Notes under the pieces: model-generated
Database searches by the model: none
What the model saw: the letters and a program-made list of their open reading frames with translations, nothing else
What the model was told of the DNA's origin: nothing
Part shown: piece after piece, positions 54,301 through 61,612 of the stretch
How positions within the stretch are numbered: the stretch's first letter is position 1
Layout of the letters: every line of letters begins with the position of its first letter
Assembly (NCBI GenBank): GCA_963281255.1
Contig: OY725505.1
Location: 62,001-126,000, forward strand
DNA: 64,000 nt
Reading direction: 5' to 3'
DNA from: Aphrocallistes beatrix
Taxonomy: Eukaryota > Porifera > Hexactinellida > Sceptrulophora > Aphrocallistidae
Translations under genes and position numbers: made by a program

Positions 54301-54477
54301 ATCGATTTATCACAAGAGTCGAAAAAGACAATCTTAGTTCTCCATATTAATAAACAAAAATCGCTGTTTTCGAGTGGAAAAAATCGTGTTTTGATCTCAA
54401 CGAATGATAAAGATTCTGCCGAAGTATTCGCGAACCAATTCAATCAAGCTTTCGCAGAATTCAACACTTCTTATTAG
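15356..54477 (+). CDS. VPS13A/C-like: VPS13A/C-type bridge-like lipid transfer protein, host of five nested genes
   Basis: About 4,050 residues in 23 exons with continuous phase: 15356-15607, 16089-16277, 16687-16824, 17189-17407, 17473-17777, 18060-18259, 18527-18918, 19298-19660, 20657-20948, 21034-21215, 21685-21945, 31590-38598, 38739 to 38900 or 38999, 39106-39362, 39446-39625, 39702-39882, 40056-40210, 42007-42165, 42471-42650, 42870-43086, 43302-43436, 47487-47707 and 54070-54477. The N terminus [19 protein letters not shown] is the chorein domain. A motif of the form APxIxIP...DLG recurs (exon 9; exon 12 near 32631, 33711 and 34758). Exons 20-22 encode the ATG2-C-like region ([33 protein letters not shown]), and exon 23 a C-terminal PH-like domain. 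The family forms hydrophobic grooves moving phospholipids between membranes at contact sites. It is longer than human VPS13A (3,174), nearer VPS13C. Intron 7 uses a GC donor. Exon 13's end is uncertain. Confidence 0.9.
15677..15753. mobile_element. Mariner-like MITE, 77 bp, in VPS13 intron 1
   Basis: TA-flanked (15675-15676 and 15754-15755), with inverted ends CAGTGTCTCAAAAAATTTTT and its near complement ending GAGACACCCTG. The inside is only AT repeats. The CAGGGTGTCTCAAAA-type ends and TA target fit Tc1/mariner non-autonomous elements. Confidence 0.75.
15978..16033. repeat. Perfect 23-bp-stem hairpin in VPS13 intron 1
   Basis: The left arm (15978-16000, starting GTGGAAAGATAG) and right arm (16011-16033, ending CTATCTTTCCAC) are exact complements around a 10-base loop. 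It lies 55 bases upstream of VPS13 exon 2. It is probably a recent tiny foldback insertion; a role in RNA folding near the acceptor is possible but not shown. Confidence 0.8.
17885..17990. repeat. GC-rich repeat in VPS13 intron 5
   Basis: Begins ATAGGCGCCGAAC, the same terminal sequence as the element at 25395-25476, and carries G and C runs in an otherwise AT-rich intron. The right end is not clear. Confidence 0.45.
19855..19995. repeat. G-run foldback in VPS13 intron 8
   Basis: Contains a run of 14 or more G, then TTTGCCCCCC, with facing blocks ending GCCTATAG near 19990. It belongs to the same loose group of GC-rich foldbacks as 25395-25476 and 63068-63215. The long homopolymer may be miscounted in the assembly. 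Confidence 0.4.
21224..21381. mobile_element. Tigger/pogo-like MITE in VPS13 intron 10
   Basis: Ends CAGTAGAACCGAGAGTTAAT at the left and ATTAACGAGATTCTACTG at the right, followed by TA. Related in ends to the element at 7340-7478 but different inside. The left flank is AA rather than TA, so that side has mutated. Confidence 0.65.
22363..30938 (-). CDS. ABCA-like: ABCA-subfamily full transporter, nested in VPS13 intron 11
   Basis: 1,786 residues in 18 exons, phase-consistent: 30242-30938, 29927-30131, 29712-29853, 28934-29641, 28378-28635, 28122-28307, 27886-28058, 27475-27661, 27070-27402, 26747-27026, 26082-26430, 25561-26014, 24720-24957, 24457-24665, 24023-24238, 23188-23375, 22948-23118 and 22363-22729. 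The layout is TMD1-NBD1-TMD2-NBD2 with the large loops after the first helix of each half that mark ABCA. NBD1: Walker [11 protein letters not shown] near 613, signature LSGGMKRK near 713, Walker [14 protein letters not shown] at 733. NBD2: [10 protein letters not shown] near 1508, SGGNKRK near 1608, [13 protein letters not shown] near 1624. Both sites look intact, so ATPase activity is likely. ABCA proteins export or flip lipids at plasma or endolysosomal membranes; length is nearest ABCA3 (1,704). All of it lies inside one VPS13 intron on the opposite strand. Confidence 0.94.
23505..23945. repeat. 41-bp minisatellite, about 11 copies, in an ABCA intron
   Basis: Tandem units of about 41 bases, each carrying TTCTAGCATCTCCCTAGCAA followed by CATAAGAGCACCTTACATTC, with small changes (CATCT or CACCT, CCTTA or CCCTA). 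The array fills most of the intron between ABCA exons 15 and 16 (23376-24022). Copy number is likely to vary between individuals. Confidence 0.92.
25114..25284. mobile_element. Tigger/pogo-like MITE, 171 bp, in an ABCA intron
   Basis: TA-flanked, with ends CAGTCGACTCCGCTTTATAG and CCTATTAAGCGGAGTCGACTG. Its body matches the reverse complement of the element at 27707-27852 (shared blocks TAGCTTCTATGTGTGAGAGC and GGTCAGAGGACATTTTG), so the two are one family in opposite orientation. It may sit inside an older element with ends near 25020 and 25338 (GGATTAGG...TTCGACTGTA). Confidence 0.82.
25395..25476. repeat. GC-rich foldback with AGGCGCCGAAC ends
   Basis: Starts AGGCGCCGAAC and ends with the near-exact complement GTTCGGCGCCT, with a G-rich centre. 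A clear small inverted-repeat element in an ABCA intron. The one at 17885 shares its left end. Confidence 0.7.
26474..26669. mobile_element. MITE with CATACTTGCCAAC ends in an ABCA intron
   Basis: The left end CATACTTGCCAAC and right end GTTGGCATGTATG are inverted. The interior has five or six spaced GTCCCG motifs. A related end fragment (ACATGCCAACTTGAG) occurs at about 22764 in another ABCA intron. Target duplication not resolved. Confidence 0.55.
27707..27852. mobile_element. Second copy of the CAGTCGACTCCGC MITE family
   Basis: 146 bp, TA on both sides, ends CAGTCGACTCCGCTTAATC and TATTAAGCGGAGTCGACTG. Inverted relative to the copy at 25114-25284. It fills most of the ABCA intron 27662-27885. 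Confidence 0.82.
31590..38598 (+). other. Giant 7.0-kb VPS13 exon
   Basis: One uninterrupted coding exon of 7,009 bases (about residues 932-3268), opened by TTTTTTAAG and closed by the donor GTAGGT with one base left over. It holds the middle of the lipid-transfer groove, with repeated APxIxIP...DLG units near 32631, 33711 and 34758 (about 350 codons apart), and leads into the adaptor-binding region ([12 protein letters not shown] near 37230). All other VPS13 exons here are 135-410 bases. This probably reflects intron loss; it is part of the VPS13 CDS above. Confidence 0.92.
40737..41764 (-). CDS. Unrecognised 229-residue protein, 4 exons, nested in VPS13 intron 17
   Basis: Hand-built from short exons: 41725-41764, 41475-41653, 41058-41287 and 40737-40977. 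All three introns are GT-AG with good donors (GTAAGT, GTAAGT, GTAGGT), and the phase is continuous from an ATG at 41764 to a TGA at 40737. The product begins [20 protein letters not shown], predicted helical, with a second helix [14 protein letters not shown]. The middle is Lys/Asn/Ser-rich (residues about 75-140), then comes an aromatic block [18 protein letters not shown], an acidic helix ([18 protein letters not shown]) and a basic tail KKKRK encoded by an A-run. There is no signal peptide, TM segment or domain I can name. It lies wholly inside the 1.8-kb VPS13 intron 40211-42006, antisense to the host. Function unknown. Confidence 0.72.
42193..42294. repeat. Foldback element in VPS13 intron 18
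   Basis: The left arm CGACTTTCTTTCCAAAGACT (42193 onward) pairs with the right arm ending AGTCTTCGGAAAGAAAGAT (to about 42293), arms of about 33 bases and a loop near 35. A smaller repeat follows at 42295-42335 (two GCCAATAC blocks around CCTTCGGAAGCAAGG). Confidence 0.65.
43762..46984 (-). CDS. TBCK: TBCK: pseudokinase, Rab-GAP (TBC) and rhodanese domain protein, nested in VPS13 intron 21
   Basis: Four exons, phase-consistent: 46432-46984, 45727-46332, 45348-45554 and 43762-45011, giving 871 residues (human 893). Residues 1-270 are a kinase-like fold that looks catalytically dead: no glycine loop, VNRNLSS in place of HRD, and SSFG in place of DFG. The TBC domain (about 470-700) keeps both finger motifs, [11 protein letters not shown] (Arg finger) and YWQGLDSL (Gln finger), so Rab GTPase-activating function is plausible. 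The C-terminal rhodanese-like domain (about 775-865, [11 protein letters not shown]) lacks the catalytic Cys at VIVGKDE. Human TBCK affects mTOR signalling and belongs to the endosomal mRNA-binding FERRY complex. The whole gene sits antisense inside VPS13 intron 43437-47486. Confidence 0.95.
47797..47844. repeat. 24-bp tandem duplication in VPS13 intron 22
   Basis: Two adjacent copies of a 24-base unit beginning TTATAATTTACGTAA and ending TTCTTTG, differing at one base. Minor local duplication shortly after VPS13 exon 22. Confidence 0.8.
48137..48142 (-). terminator. Likely polyadenylation signal of the SLC38A10-like gene
   Basis: AATAAA on the minus strand about 80 bases past the stop codon at 48223. 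Position and sequence fit a cleavage/polyadenylation signal for the nested intronless transporter. Confidence 0.5.
48223..49788 (-). CDS. SLC38A10-like: Putative sodium-coupled amino acid transporter, SLC38A10-like, nested in VPS13 intron 22
   Basis: 521 residues in one exon, ATG at 49788. The first helix region [19 protein letters not shown] is the hallmark of the AAAP/SLC38 fold. About eleven membrane helices run to near residue 400, including [12 protein letters not shown] and [19 protein letters not shown], which place it nearer SLC38A10 and SLC38A11 than SLC32 or SLC36. SLC38A10 moves Gln, Glu and similar amino acids in ER or plasma membranes; substrate here is inferred from family only. 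The cytosolic tail (about 400-521) is very rich in Lys, Asn and Glu but much shorter than the roughly 700-residue tail of human SLC38A10. Intronless and antisense to its host. Confidence 0.88.
   Translation of the reverse strand: MTPPQGSYAWPYVLNLGNTMLGVPMLAMPFCIQQCGCILGAILIFTAGYLSVESSILLLQTAQVTATSSYERTAENIYGRFGKSFISACIIAFIFGIAVASFVIIGDIIPDILNIYVPATESILFREQVIVFFAIVIIFPLCLIRQVERLVPLSIFSLISYALLIFYLFIEAFYLNPKSIFQDKLKLFDPSGLLICMPIVMTGFSCQAQVLIYLETFPDTMKGVQEVKPLVVRAMFIVCMIYTTVGLFGYFTFMNDTLETDLFQNLSTNFLHQILRLAFCISVIISYPMVIFPMRSCIYSLLLSRGRSEVFIPKFEFGLISLFIIIGSMIMALLVPDIGIILNITGGYAGAFLSFICPAIMFITKSTANERAIVAKLILFLGVLSLLSSPTLLFLQSYNTGNEGGIFHINDGILPATTMTEEQRRVKSNNLITDVAAVNDADIKITKGGRDIMFLENKTKIQHEKNHESNKTIKELDLGEKDNVTKVEKNKKPKKKIKILNINTNVMENEGENKTNKTVKR
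50892..52911 (+). CDS. CSNK1A1-like: Casein kinase 1 alpha, nested in VPS13 intron 22 on the host strand
   Basis: Four exons, phase-consistent: 50892-51136, 51204-51553, 51883-52099 and 52605-52911, giving 372 residues from the ATG at 50892. All catalytic features are present: loop [11 protein letters not shown] (28-38), Lys50 in [14 protein letters not shown] (138-145), DFG (161-163) and the CK1 substrate-loop [14 protein letters not shown]. The core matches the CK1-alpha type ([18 protein letters not shown]), and the tail is Ala/Ser/Thr/Pro-rich. CK1-alpha is a constitutive Ser/Thr kinase that primes beta-catenin for destruction in Wnt signalling. The gene lies between VPS13 exons 22 and 23 in the same orientation as the host, so it needs its own promoter and terminator within the host transcript. 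Confidence 0.96.
52912..54069. other. Remainder of VPS13 intron 22
   Basis: About 1.2 kb between the CK1 stop codon and the last VPS13 exon. Includes the presumed CK1 3' UTR. No coding sequence or clear repeat seen. Confidence 0.5.
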
Positions 54478-54675
54478 GCTATTAACAATTTTTTGTATAT
54501 TAGACTCTAATTCGATTAGGATTTTTCTAAAACTAAGCTATAATTATCTTATTTTCTACGATTTATGCTATCCTTGTTACTGAAAGAATGTCTAATATTT
54601 TATGTCTTGATGCCAGCTCTCTGGACGTAACGTTTGAAATCAAAATGTGAATTTAACCGAAAAGTATAAATGATT

Positions 54676-55099
54676 GAAAACGAATTCAGTCAGGGTCGCT
54701 TATTATGAACCCGCTTAATATGAACATTCGTTTATTATGAACTAACCTCATGGTCCCTATTTCATTTTTAGATAGGATTTGTATTGAATCAAGTTCGCTT
54801 AATATGAAGTATCTCTATTATGAACAGATTTTTTGGTCCCCTGGTGGTTCACAATAAGCGACCCTGACACTATAGGCATGAGCGTAATTTCCGGGGGTGC
54901 CCCCTCCCCCCTGGAATTTTCGTTCATGCCTATACAGTCAGGGTCGCTTATTGTGAACCACCAGGGGACCAAAAAACTGTTCACAATAGAAAGACTTCAT
55001 ATTAAGCGATAAAATTGGGACCAGAAGGTTAGTTCATAATAAACGAATTTTCGGATTAAGCGGGTTCATAATAAGCGACCCTGACTGTAATTCGTTTTC
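54676..55099. mobile_element. About 424-bp palindrome built from two inverted CAGTCAGGGTCGC MITEs
   Basis: Copy 1 (54687-54868) and copy 2 (54935-55087) are reverse complements of each other; each carries inverted CAGTCAGGGTCGCTTAT ends. Between them lies a small GC-rich foldback (TATAGGCATGAGCGTAATTT facing its complement). The flanks GAAAACGAATT and AATTCGTTTTC extend the symmetry. Copy 2 has TA on both sides. Ends and TA target resemble Tigger/pogo MITEs. It begins about 200 bases past the VPS13 stop. Confidence 0.8.
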
Positions 55100-55147
55100 A
55101 ACTTTTTTAAGCACAGGGGACACCCTGTGCTTAAAAAAGTTGAAAAC
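55094..55147. repeat. Perfect 25-bp-stem, 4-base-loop hairpin
   Basis: Left arm 55094-55118 (starts GTTTTCAACTTTTTT, ends GCACAGGG), loop GACA, right arm 55123-55147 exact complement. It overlaps the end of the palindrome to its left and is followed by a hAT-like element, so foldbacks are stacked here. Confidence 0.85.
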
Positions 55148-55163
55148 TTAACTCAGTTTAAAC

Positions 55164-55522
55164 CAGTGGTTCCCAACCTGGGGTCCATGCATGGGTTTAT
55201 TTAGATTTCCCAGTCCGGCACTTTGTTGAAGGCGATAAAAGTTATATGGCACCCAAACAAGGATTTATCTTGTAATTCCAGGGGTAATGGCAACCCAATA
55301 CCAAAATCGAATCACACTGCAAGCACCATGGCTCATTGGACGATAGCAGACTGGCACCTATAAGTGCCGGCTGAGCACCTAGATAAACGTCTGGGTCCAT
55401 GGACCCCTTAGTGGTCCACAGAAGATATCAGGGGTCCATAGGATTCGAAATAGGAGGGGATCCACAGAATATAGGAAATTTTCTATAGGGGGTCCACAAC
55501 CTAAAAAGGTTGAAAACCACTG
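55164..55522. mobile_element. hAT-like MITE, 359 bp
   Basis: Inverted ends CAGTGGTTCCCAACCTGGGG and its facing complement ending TTGAAAACCACTG. The 8-base flanks GTTTAAAC (55156-55163) and GTTTAAAG (55523-55530) match at seven of eight positions, as expected for a hAT target duplication. No transposase. It ends about 230 bases upstream of the receptor phosphatase ATG, so it lies in that gene's promoter region or 5' leader. Confidence 0.85.
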
Positions 55523-55748
55523 GTTTAAAGTTTCCTTAACTGAGGTCTTTAGCAAAAGGCAATTAGGATTTGTTTTCCTACAAATTGTGGAAATAATTTC
55601 TATAAGTGTTTTAAAATTACCTAAAAGTAATGGCATTTATATACCCCAAAATCCATGTATGTATTTTAAAGCGGGGTTTAACAGTCAGGTTTCATCTTTA
55701 CCAATATTCTCTAATTATAAGAATATTAGTTTGCTGCTGAGGCTGAGA

Positions 55749-58700
55749 ATGAGAAGTTTATATTTTCTATTCTTCCTCTCATTTCTCTATCACCAAAGAG
55801 TTCATTCCGTCATATTCAACTGCAGTAATGATACATCGTTTGAACTGATGAAAGATTCGAGCTTAGACACCGAATTCACGACTACCTTTCAATTCAATTA
55901 CTTCACTACTGCTCCCGGTTTTAGTATAGAGATTCGACTATCAAAGAGTGCTAGTTTTGATGGATCAACTGTGAAAGGTATTGATTATTCGTTGTTCCCT
56001 CTTTCATCGTGTCTATTATAATCTTCTAAATTCACTTACGTTCTATCCTCAGGAATATACTTTTCTGCGATTGTACTTGATAACAATGATAATCCCACCT
56101 CAATGAATTTTGGCAACTTTCCAGTCTTCAATCCACAAATATTCAGTGATGATACATATCCATGTTTCACTGGTTCTTTTCAAAACAACTTAATCGCTTT
56201 CTGGAGACCAGGGACTATGCCCTATCCAGATAAATTCCGTCTCTGTGTGGGTGTGACGACATCTGAATCACCACCGTCTGGTTATGTCGAATGCCAAGAC
56301 ATCCGAATGGCCCAAGCTGTTACAAAGCCTACTATCGTTGCAGGAATGGGCATGTGGAATGGTAAAATTGATTTGAAATGCATGGTATCTGTCTTTCCAC
56401 GTCCCGAATTCAAATGGTACTACAATGGTATGGAAGTTGTTGAGGTAAGATATTGCGGGTTATTTTGTAAATATGACACTTTGATGGAAGGGATCCCTAC
56501 ACAAAGGCGTATCGACCAGTGGCGTTTCTACCTTTCTGAAATTAGAGGAGCAAAGGGGGAGGCAGGCCTGGGGGGCAAGTCTATTCTTGACCCCTCCCAT
56601 TTCCCCTCTAGAAACGCCCCTGGTATCGACCGACGTTCCTTTATCACGAAGGAATTTCGGAGGGTATCCTTTTCATTTAATGATATTGTCCAAACCCCTT
56701 CTTTTGAGCATGTTACATCCATATCCTTTAAAAAATCTTGATAAATACTGGAATATATTTTACGCTGTAATCCGTAGAATGAACATTATACTCTCCTGGA
56801 CGTTTCTTCTTCATATCTCAGTGATGATGATTATCAACACATCCTGGGAGTACAGGATGCGAGAACATATGATGCTTTATTCAACTATAGATGTACTGTC
56901 ACAAACATACTACAAGTCGCTGAAATATCTTCTGATCTCAGTACACTCTCAATTTCAGACTTACCGATCAGCTTGTTGAACAGTCCGGATGATAATGTTA
57001 ATAAACGCCTTGGGGAGAGTGTTGTGGTGAACTGTACATTTGGTTCATATCCAAGTCCATTAATAATATGGAAGAAAAATGGTGAGATTTTTCTTCATAC
57101 TATAAAAAGGTTTTAAAATGCTTAACTATACTTACCTTTCGATATTTTTAGGCTCACGGATATTTAACACCTCCCGTATTTGTATCATTCCTGGCATGGA
57201 ACGAGAGGATCCAGATCACGGAATCGTTGTTTACAGTCGGTTAGCCTTCTCATCACTCGAGCATTCTGATGAGGATACATATACATGTGAAGCTATGCGT
57301 GGTGGTAACATGCCTTTGACAATGATTGAAACCTTCATGCTTAATATTATCGTGGTACCAAATATAAATTTTATAACAGCTGATACTATTGCAGTTGTGA
57401 ACACATATGTGTCTTTACTCTGCCAAGCTGATGGTGTGCCCTCACCAACTATAACCTGGTACAACAGTAATAACATGGCGATTGGCACTACTGCGAGTAT
57501 TTCTGTACGCGTATTAAATGATGGTTTGAACACATGGACTTGCGTAGCCGAAAATAGTGGTGGAATTGAGTCTTCAACTGTTAGCATAACAGGTTATAGA
57601 ATGGCTGCCAACATCACGTCACCACCTCGTGATACAACTGTTGATTATCGGGAGAGGGCGAGTTTTGTCTGCATTGTCGTTGGTAATCCAATTCCTGTGG
57701 TAAATTGGTATTTCACACATTACAGTGGGACTACGGAAGTGATGTTGACTGTCAATAACACAATTTATACCGTTTCAGATTCAATGTTATTAATTCAAAA
57801 GACTACACTAGCTGAACAAGGTACGTACATATACAGTATAAGTAATGTTTAACTTTTTTTTGCATTATATAATTAATATGTATTTAATGGACCAGGGATA
57901 CAGTTTATCCAGATTTAAATTTGAAAGGAATATCCAGTTAGAACTATATAGCCCGGATTGCAAACTTTTTTTTCAGACTTTTTAAAGATGGACATTTATT
58001 TATTTGAAAGTCGTAGACTGGATTATCTATGATAAAATTAGGAGTAATCCGCATTTATCTCTTTCTTCTTTCTCTACCACTTATTAACATAATAACTTAC
58101 CTTATAATAAAGAAAATATTTTTTACTTCTACAATGATAAAAATTTTTTTAGGATCATATTGCTGTGAAGCAATTAATATTGCGACGTCTGTAAAGGCTT
58201 GTGCTAACCTAACAGTCCAACAAATTCGACCGTCAGTACAAATCAGGCCTGTGTCTAAAGAAGTCATATACAACTCAGTCCTTCCCATCTCATGCATTGC
58301 TGCAGGTATGCCAGCTCCCACACAGAGCATTATATTACCGAATGGAAATAAGGTTCCTTCACCATATACCATCACTCTCTTTAACGAAAATGATGTTGGT
58401 ACATATAGCTGTGTTGCCACAAGTCCACTCAATGGTGAAGTTGCAGTCGAATCAGCTACCTACACACTCACAGTTTTAAACGTTGAAGTTACGCCATCAA
58501 CTGCTTCTGTTGAGAAAACGAGTACAAATGACCTTGTGTTCACTTGTGATGTGACCGGAAGTCCAACTTTTTCCACGTTGAAATGGTACCATCAGAACCT
58601 GTGTTCGGATAAATTGACTGAGATTATGAATGCTGATCAGGGATATGTAATCACCAGTAACACCTTGACGATTACTCCAAATACAGTTACCAGGTTTTTG

Positions 58701-61612
58701 CCTGGTTTATATATATGTTTCGTTGAAAGATTCTCCAGCAATTACAGCGGAAGTGCCAGTTTATCTTTAATCTCAGGAAATACGGTGGATGTTTCTTTAT
58801 CAGCAGTAAGTTCCATTTTTTATACTTTTACTTGAATAATATGTAAAATAAAGATTTAAATTCAAAATATTATCAAATACAATTTGCTTACTTACCTCTA
58901 TAATAGAAAATCTAAACAAAAGATAATACAGTATTTGATTTTGACAGAAAATTTTGTAATATCCCTTGGAATTCATAGATTTTGTGGAAATCATTATTAC
59001 TTAACTTACTCCTTTTAGGATTACGACTGCCCTGACCTAACTTCTCAACAACAACGTTCATTAATGTGTAGTGCAACAAGTACAAGCAACCCAATCACTT
59101 ACTCATGGTTTCAAGACAGAGATGAATTTAATCCAGCATCTAATACCATCAATCTGAATTCTCGTGGTTATGGTAACTATCGGTGTGTTGCAACCGTAGA
59201 GCAAGTTTGTAACTTTACGGAATCAGCTATAGAAGGTGGATTGAGTGTGTCGATATCTCCATCAATAATCACTGTTATGGTGAGCTGATTCAAAATATTA
59301 TAATTATGAAAGTATTAATTTTGGTGTTAGATGAAAGAATGATCAAAGTATATTAGCCTTTTAATATTAATGTATAATTATAGGTTGGAAAAGGCTTTAC
59401 CATCCAATGCAACGCAGAAGGCTTTCCAACACTTACCTACACATGGTACAAGAATGGAGTAATCATTATCAACCAGAACCTCCCTACATACACAATAATA
59501 GCTGCTACAACAGCTGATAACGGCGCATACACATGCGATGTACGCCTAGCAGCATGTGGAACAAATATTTTGTCATCTGGTAGTACCGTAAACGTGATGG
59601 AAGTTCCACCAAGCATTTCTACAACCCAACAGGATGTTAATATTGTGCTCAGTACTGATAAGACTATAACTTGCAATGCCAATGGCATTCCACAACCTAA
59701 CATTCAGTGGTACAAGGATCAAGTTCCTATTATAAATGAAATATCCAGTACGTACACTATCAGTACTGCTAGCGCAGAAAATACAGGTTTATATGCCTGT
59801 GAGGCATTTTCATATGTGTCCAGAAGTTTTCAGGATATTTCCAATTTAATCGTTTATCAAATTCCTCACAACATTCGAATTTCTGGTGCACCAGAAGATC
59901 CCGTTAATATAGGGCAAGAAATTTCATTGATTTGCATGGCCACTGGTGTTCCTCAAGTAGAATATGAATGGATCGACTCTAGTGGTAATATAATCGAGAA
60001 CATGGGAGCATTGACTGTGACTATCGAAGGTGATTCGAGCTACAAATGCATAGCTCGTAATGATTGGGGCACTGTAATGGATATGGTTACGATTCTTATC
60101 AAAATTGATGTCGTCATCCCTCAATCTCTTGACACAAATCTCATCGTGATACCTTCTGTTTTCGGTGGATTGTTTGTGGGATTACTACCTTTGATGGTCT
60201 GTTTGATTTGCTTAATGATTGTTCTAAATTCGAAGCGAATCAAACGAAGTAGAAAAGGTGTAGTCGCAGCTGGAGATTCCAATGTTCTGCTATCAGATCA
60301 ACTTGTTCATAATAGTGCTCATGTGCCAGATGAAACCCACTCACTCCCGAGTGAAGGCGATGAAGATTCAATTAAAGATATTACGGAGATAAAGCTCACT
60401 GAAATATCTGGAGGCCTAGATAAATCGAATCCTTTAACTGCTGCGAAATTAATGGTGAGTTGGTTGAATTTATTGTTTGTTTTTGGTCTTAACATTATGC
60501 AGATATATTTAATTGGATCTTTTTTTAATATTCCAGGAGTTAGTTACGAAAGTAGAAGCCACTGGTGGTTCCGAAGGTGACAATGAGTTATGCCGGGAAT
60601 TTGAGAGTATCCCTAGCAATATGGCCAAATGGACCACAATGCCAAAAGACTCTGAGATCAAGAATAGATACATGAACGTGCTGCCCAATGAAAGTACAAT
60701 GGTGGAACTCTCTTTCACAGGTTTGCAGATACTACTTATCTTCACTATTCAAATATACTATTTTAACGAACGTTGGCTTTTTGAATGTATTCCATTTTCT
60801 TTAGGAGAAACTGGATCAACCTTCATCAATGCAAACTACATTGCCGACTTTACGCTCTCTAAGAAAAGCGCGTACATTGCCACACAAGGCCCGCTGCCCA
60901 GTACGATTGCAGATTTTTGGCGTATGGTATGGGAGAATGATGTGTCTGCTGTTGTAATGACTTGCAATTTGGTGGAGAGGAAGAGAATTCGTTGCTCTCG
61001 ATATTGGCCTGATACGAATCAACGACCGACGGAAATCTACGGAACGTACAAAGTTTCAATTGATTCCTTTGCGAAGACAGAAGATTATGAGATCTGTATT
61101 CTCTATCTCACCAACTTGAAAGCTCAACCAGATGAGATACAGAAGAAACAGGTAGGTTTTCTGTTTACTTTTACAAATCTGATTGGACCATTTTAATTAA
61201 ACCTACCTTTTCAGTATCAAATCCAGGGCTTTTTTAGGTCCACATTCCATAATCTAGCTGCATTATGCTTTATTTTTATTAGGTCTATCACTACTGGTAT
61301 AAATCCTGGCCTTCATTTGGTGTCCCAAAAGAAACATCAAAAATATGGAAATTTCTTAAAGAAATTCACACCAATGCTGGAGATACTCGCAAACCTTTCT
61401 TATTCCATTGCAGCGCTGGTATAGGTCGGACAGCAGTCTTCATTGGCATTGACATGGGCATGCTAGAGTACAAAAGTCACACCAAAGTGGATCCTTTGAA
61501 ATATTTGTGCACTCTACGTAAAGGGCGTGGTGGTTCGATCCAAACTTCTGAACAATACCTTTACATGCATCGTGTGCTTCAGGACTTCATTATGGCTCAG
61601 ACGGACAAATGA
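55749..61612 (+). CDS. Receptor protein tyrosine phosphatase: about ten Ig domains, TM, one PTP domain
   Basis: 1,479 residues in ten exons, phase-consistent: 55749-55977, 56053-56444, 56778-57081, 57152-57820, 58153-58805, 59019-59279, 59384-60454, 60537-60720, 60805-61151 and 61283-61612. Signal peptide at MRSLYFLFFLSFLYHQRV. The ectodomain shows about ten Ig folds by their Cys/Trp/YxC pattern (for example CQADGVPSPTITW, CNAEGFPTLTYTW, GAYTCDV). I see no fibronectin III or MAM domain. The TM lies near 1085-1115 (FGGLFVGLLPLMVCLICL), followed by basic residues. The single PTP domain (about 1230-1475) has KNRY, the signature HCSAGIGRT (Cys1413) and QTSEQY. The acid loop reads WPS (Ser1381) in place of WPD, so the general acid is missing and activity may be low. 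Type II RPTPs act in adhesion signalling; the partner is unknown. Confidence 0.92.
56513..56628. repeat. GC-rich foldback in receptor phosphatase intron 2
   Basis: CGACCAGTGGCGTTTCTAC at the left faces TCTAGAAACGCCCCTGGTAT at the right, enclosing G- and C-rich runs. One of the GC-rich foldback group. Confidence 0.6.

Larger units (their letters stand above)
54478..55748. other. Intergenic region filled with foldback elements
   Basis: Between the VPS13 stop and the receptor phosphatase start. Most of 54676-55522 is MITE-derived (listed separately). No gene seen. Confidence 0.6.

Noticed and set aside
55379-55636. 85-codon minus frame
   Set aside because: It lies mostly within the hAT-like MITE and has no coding features.
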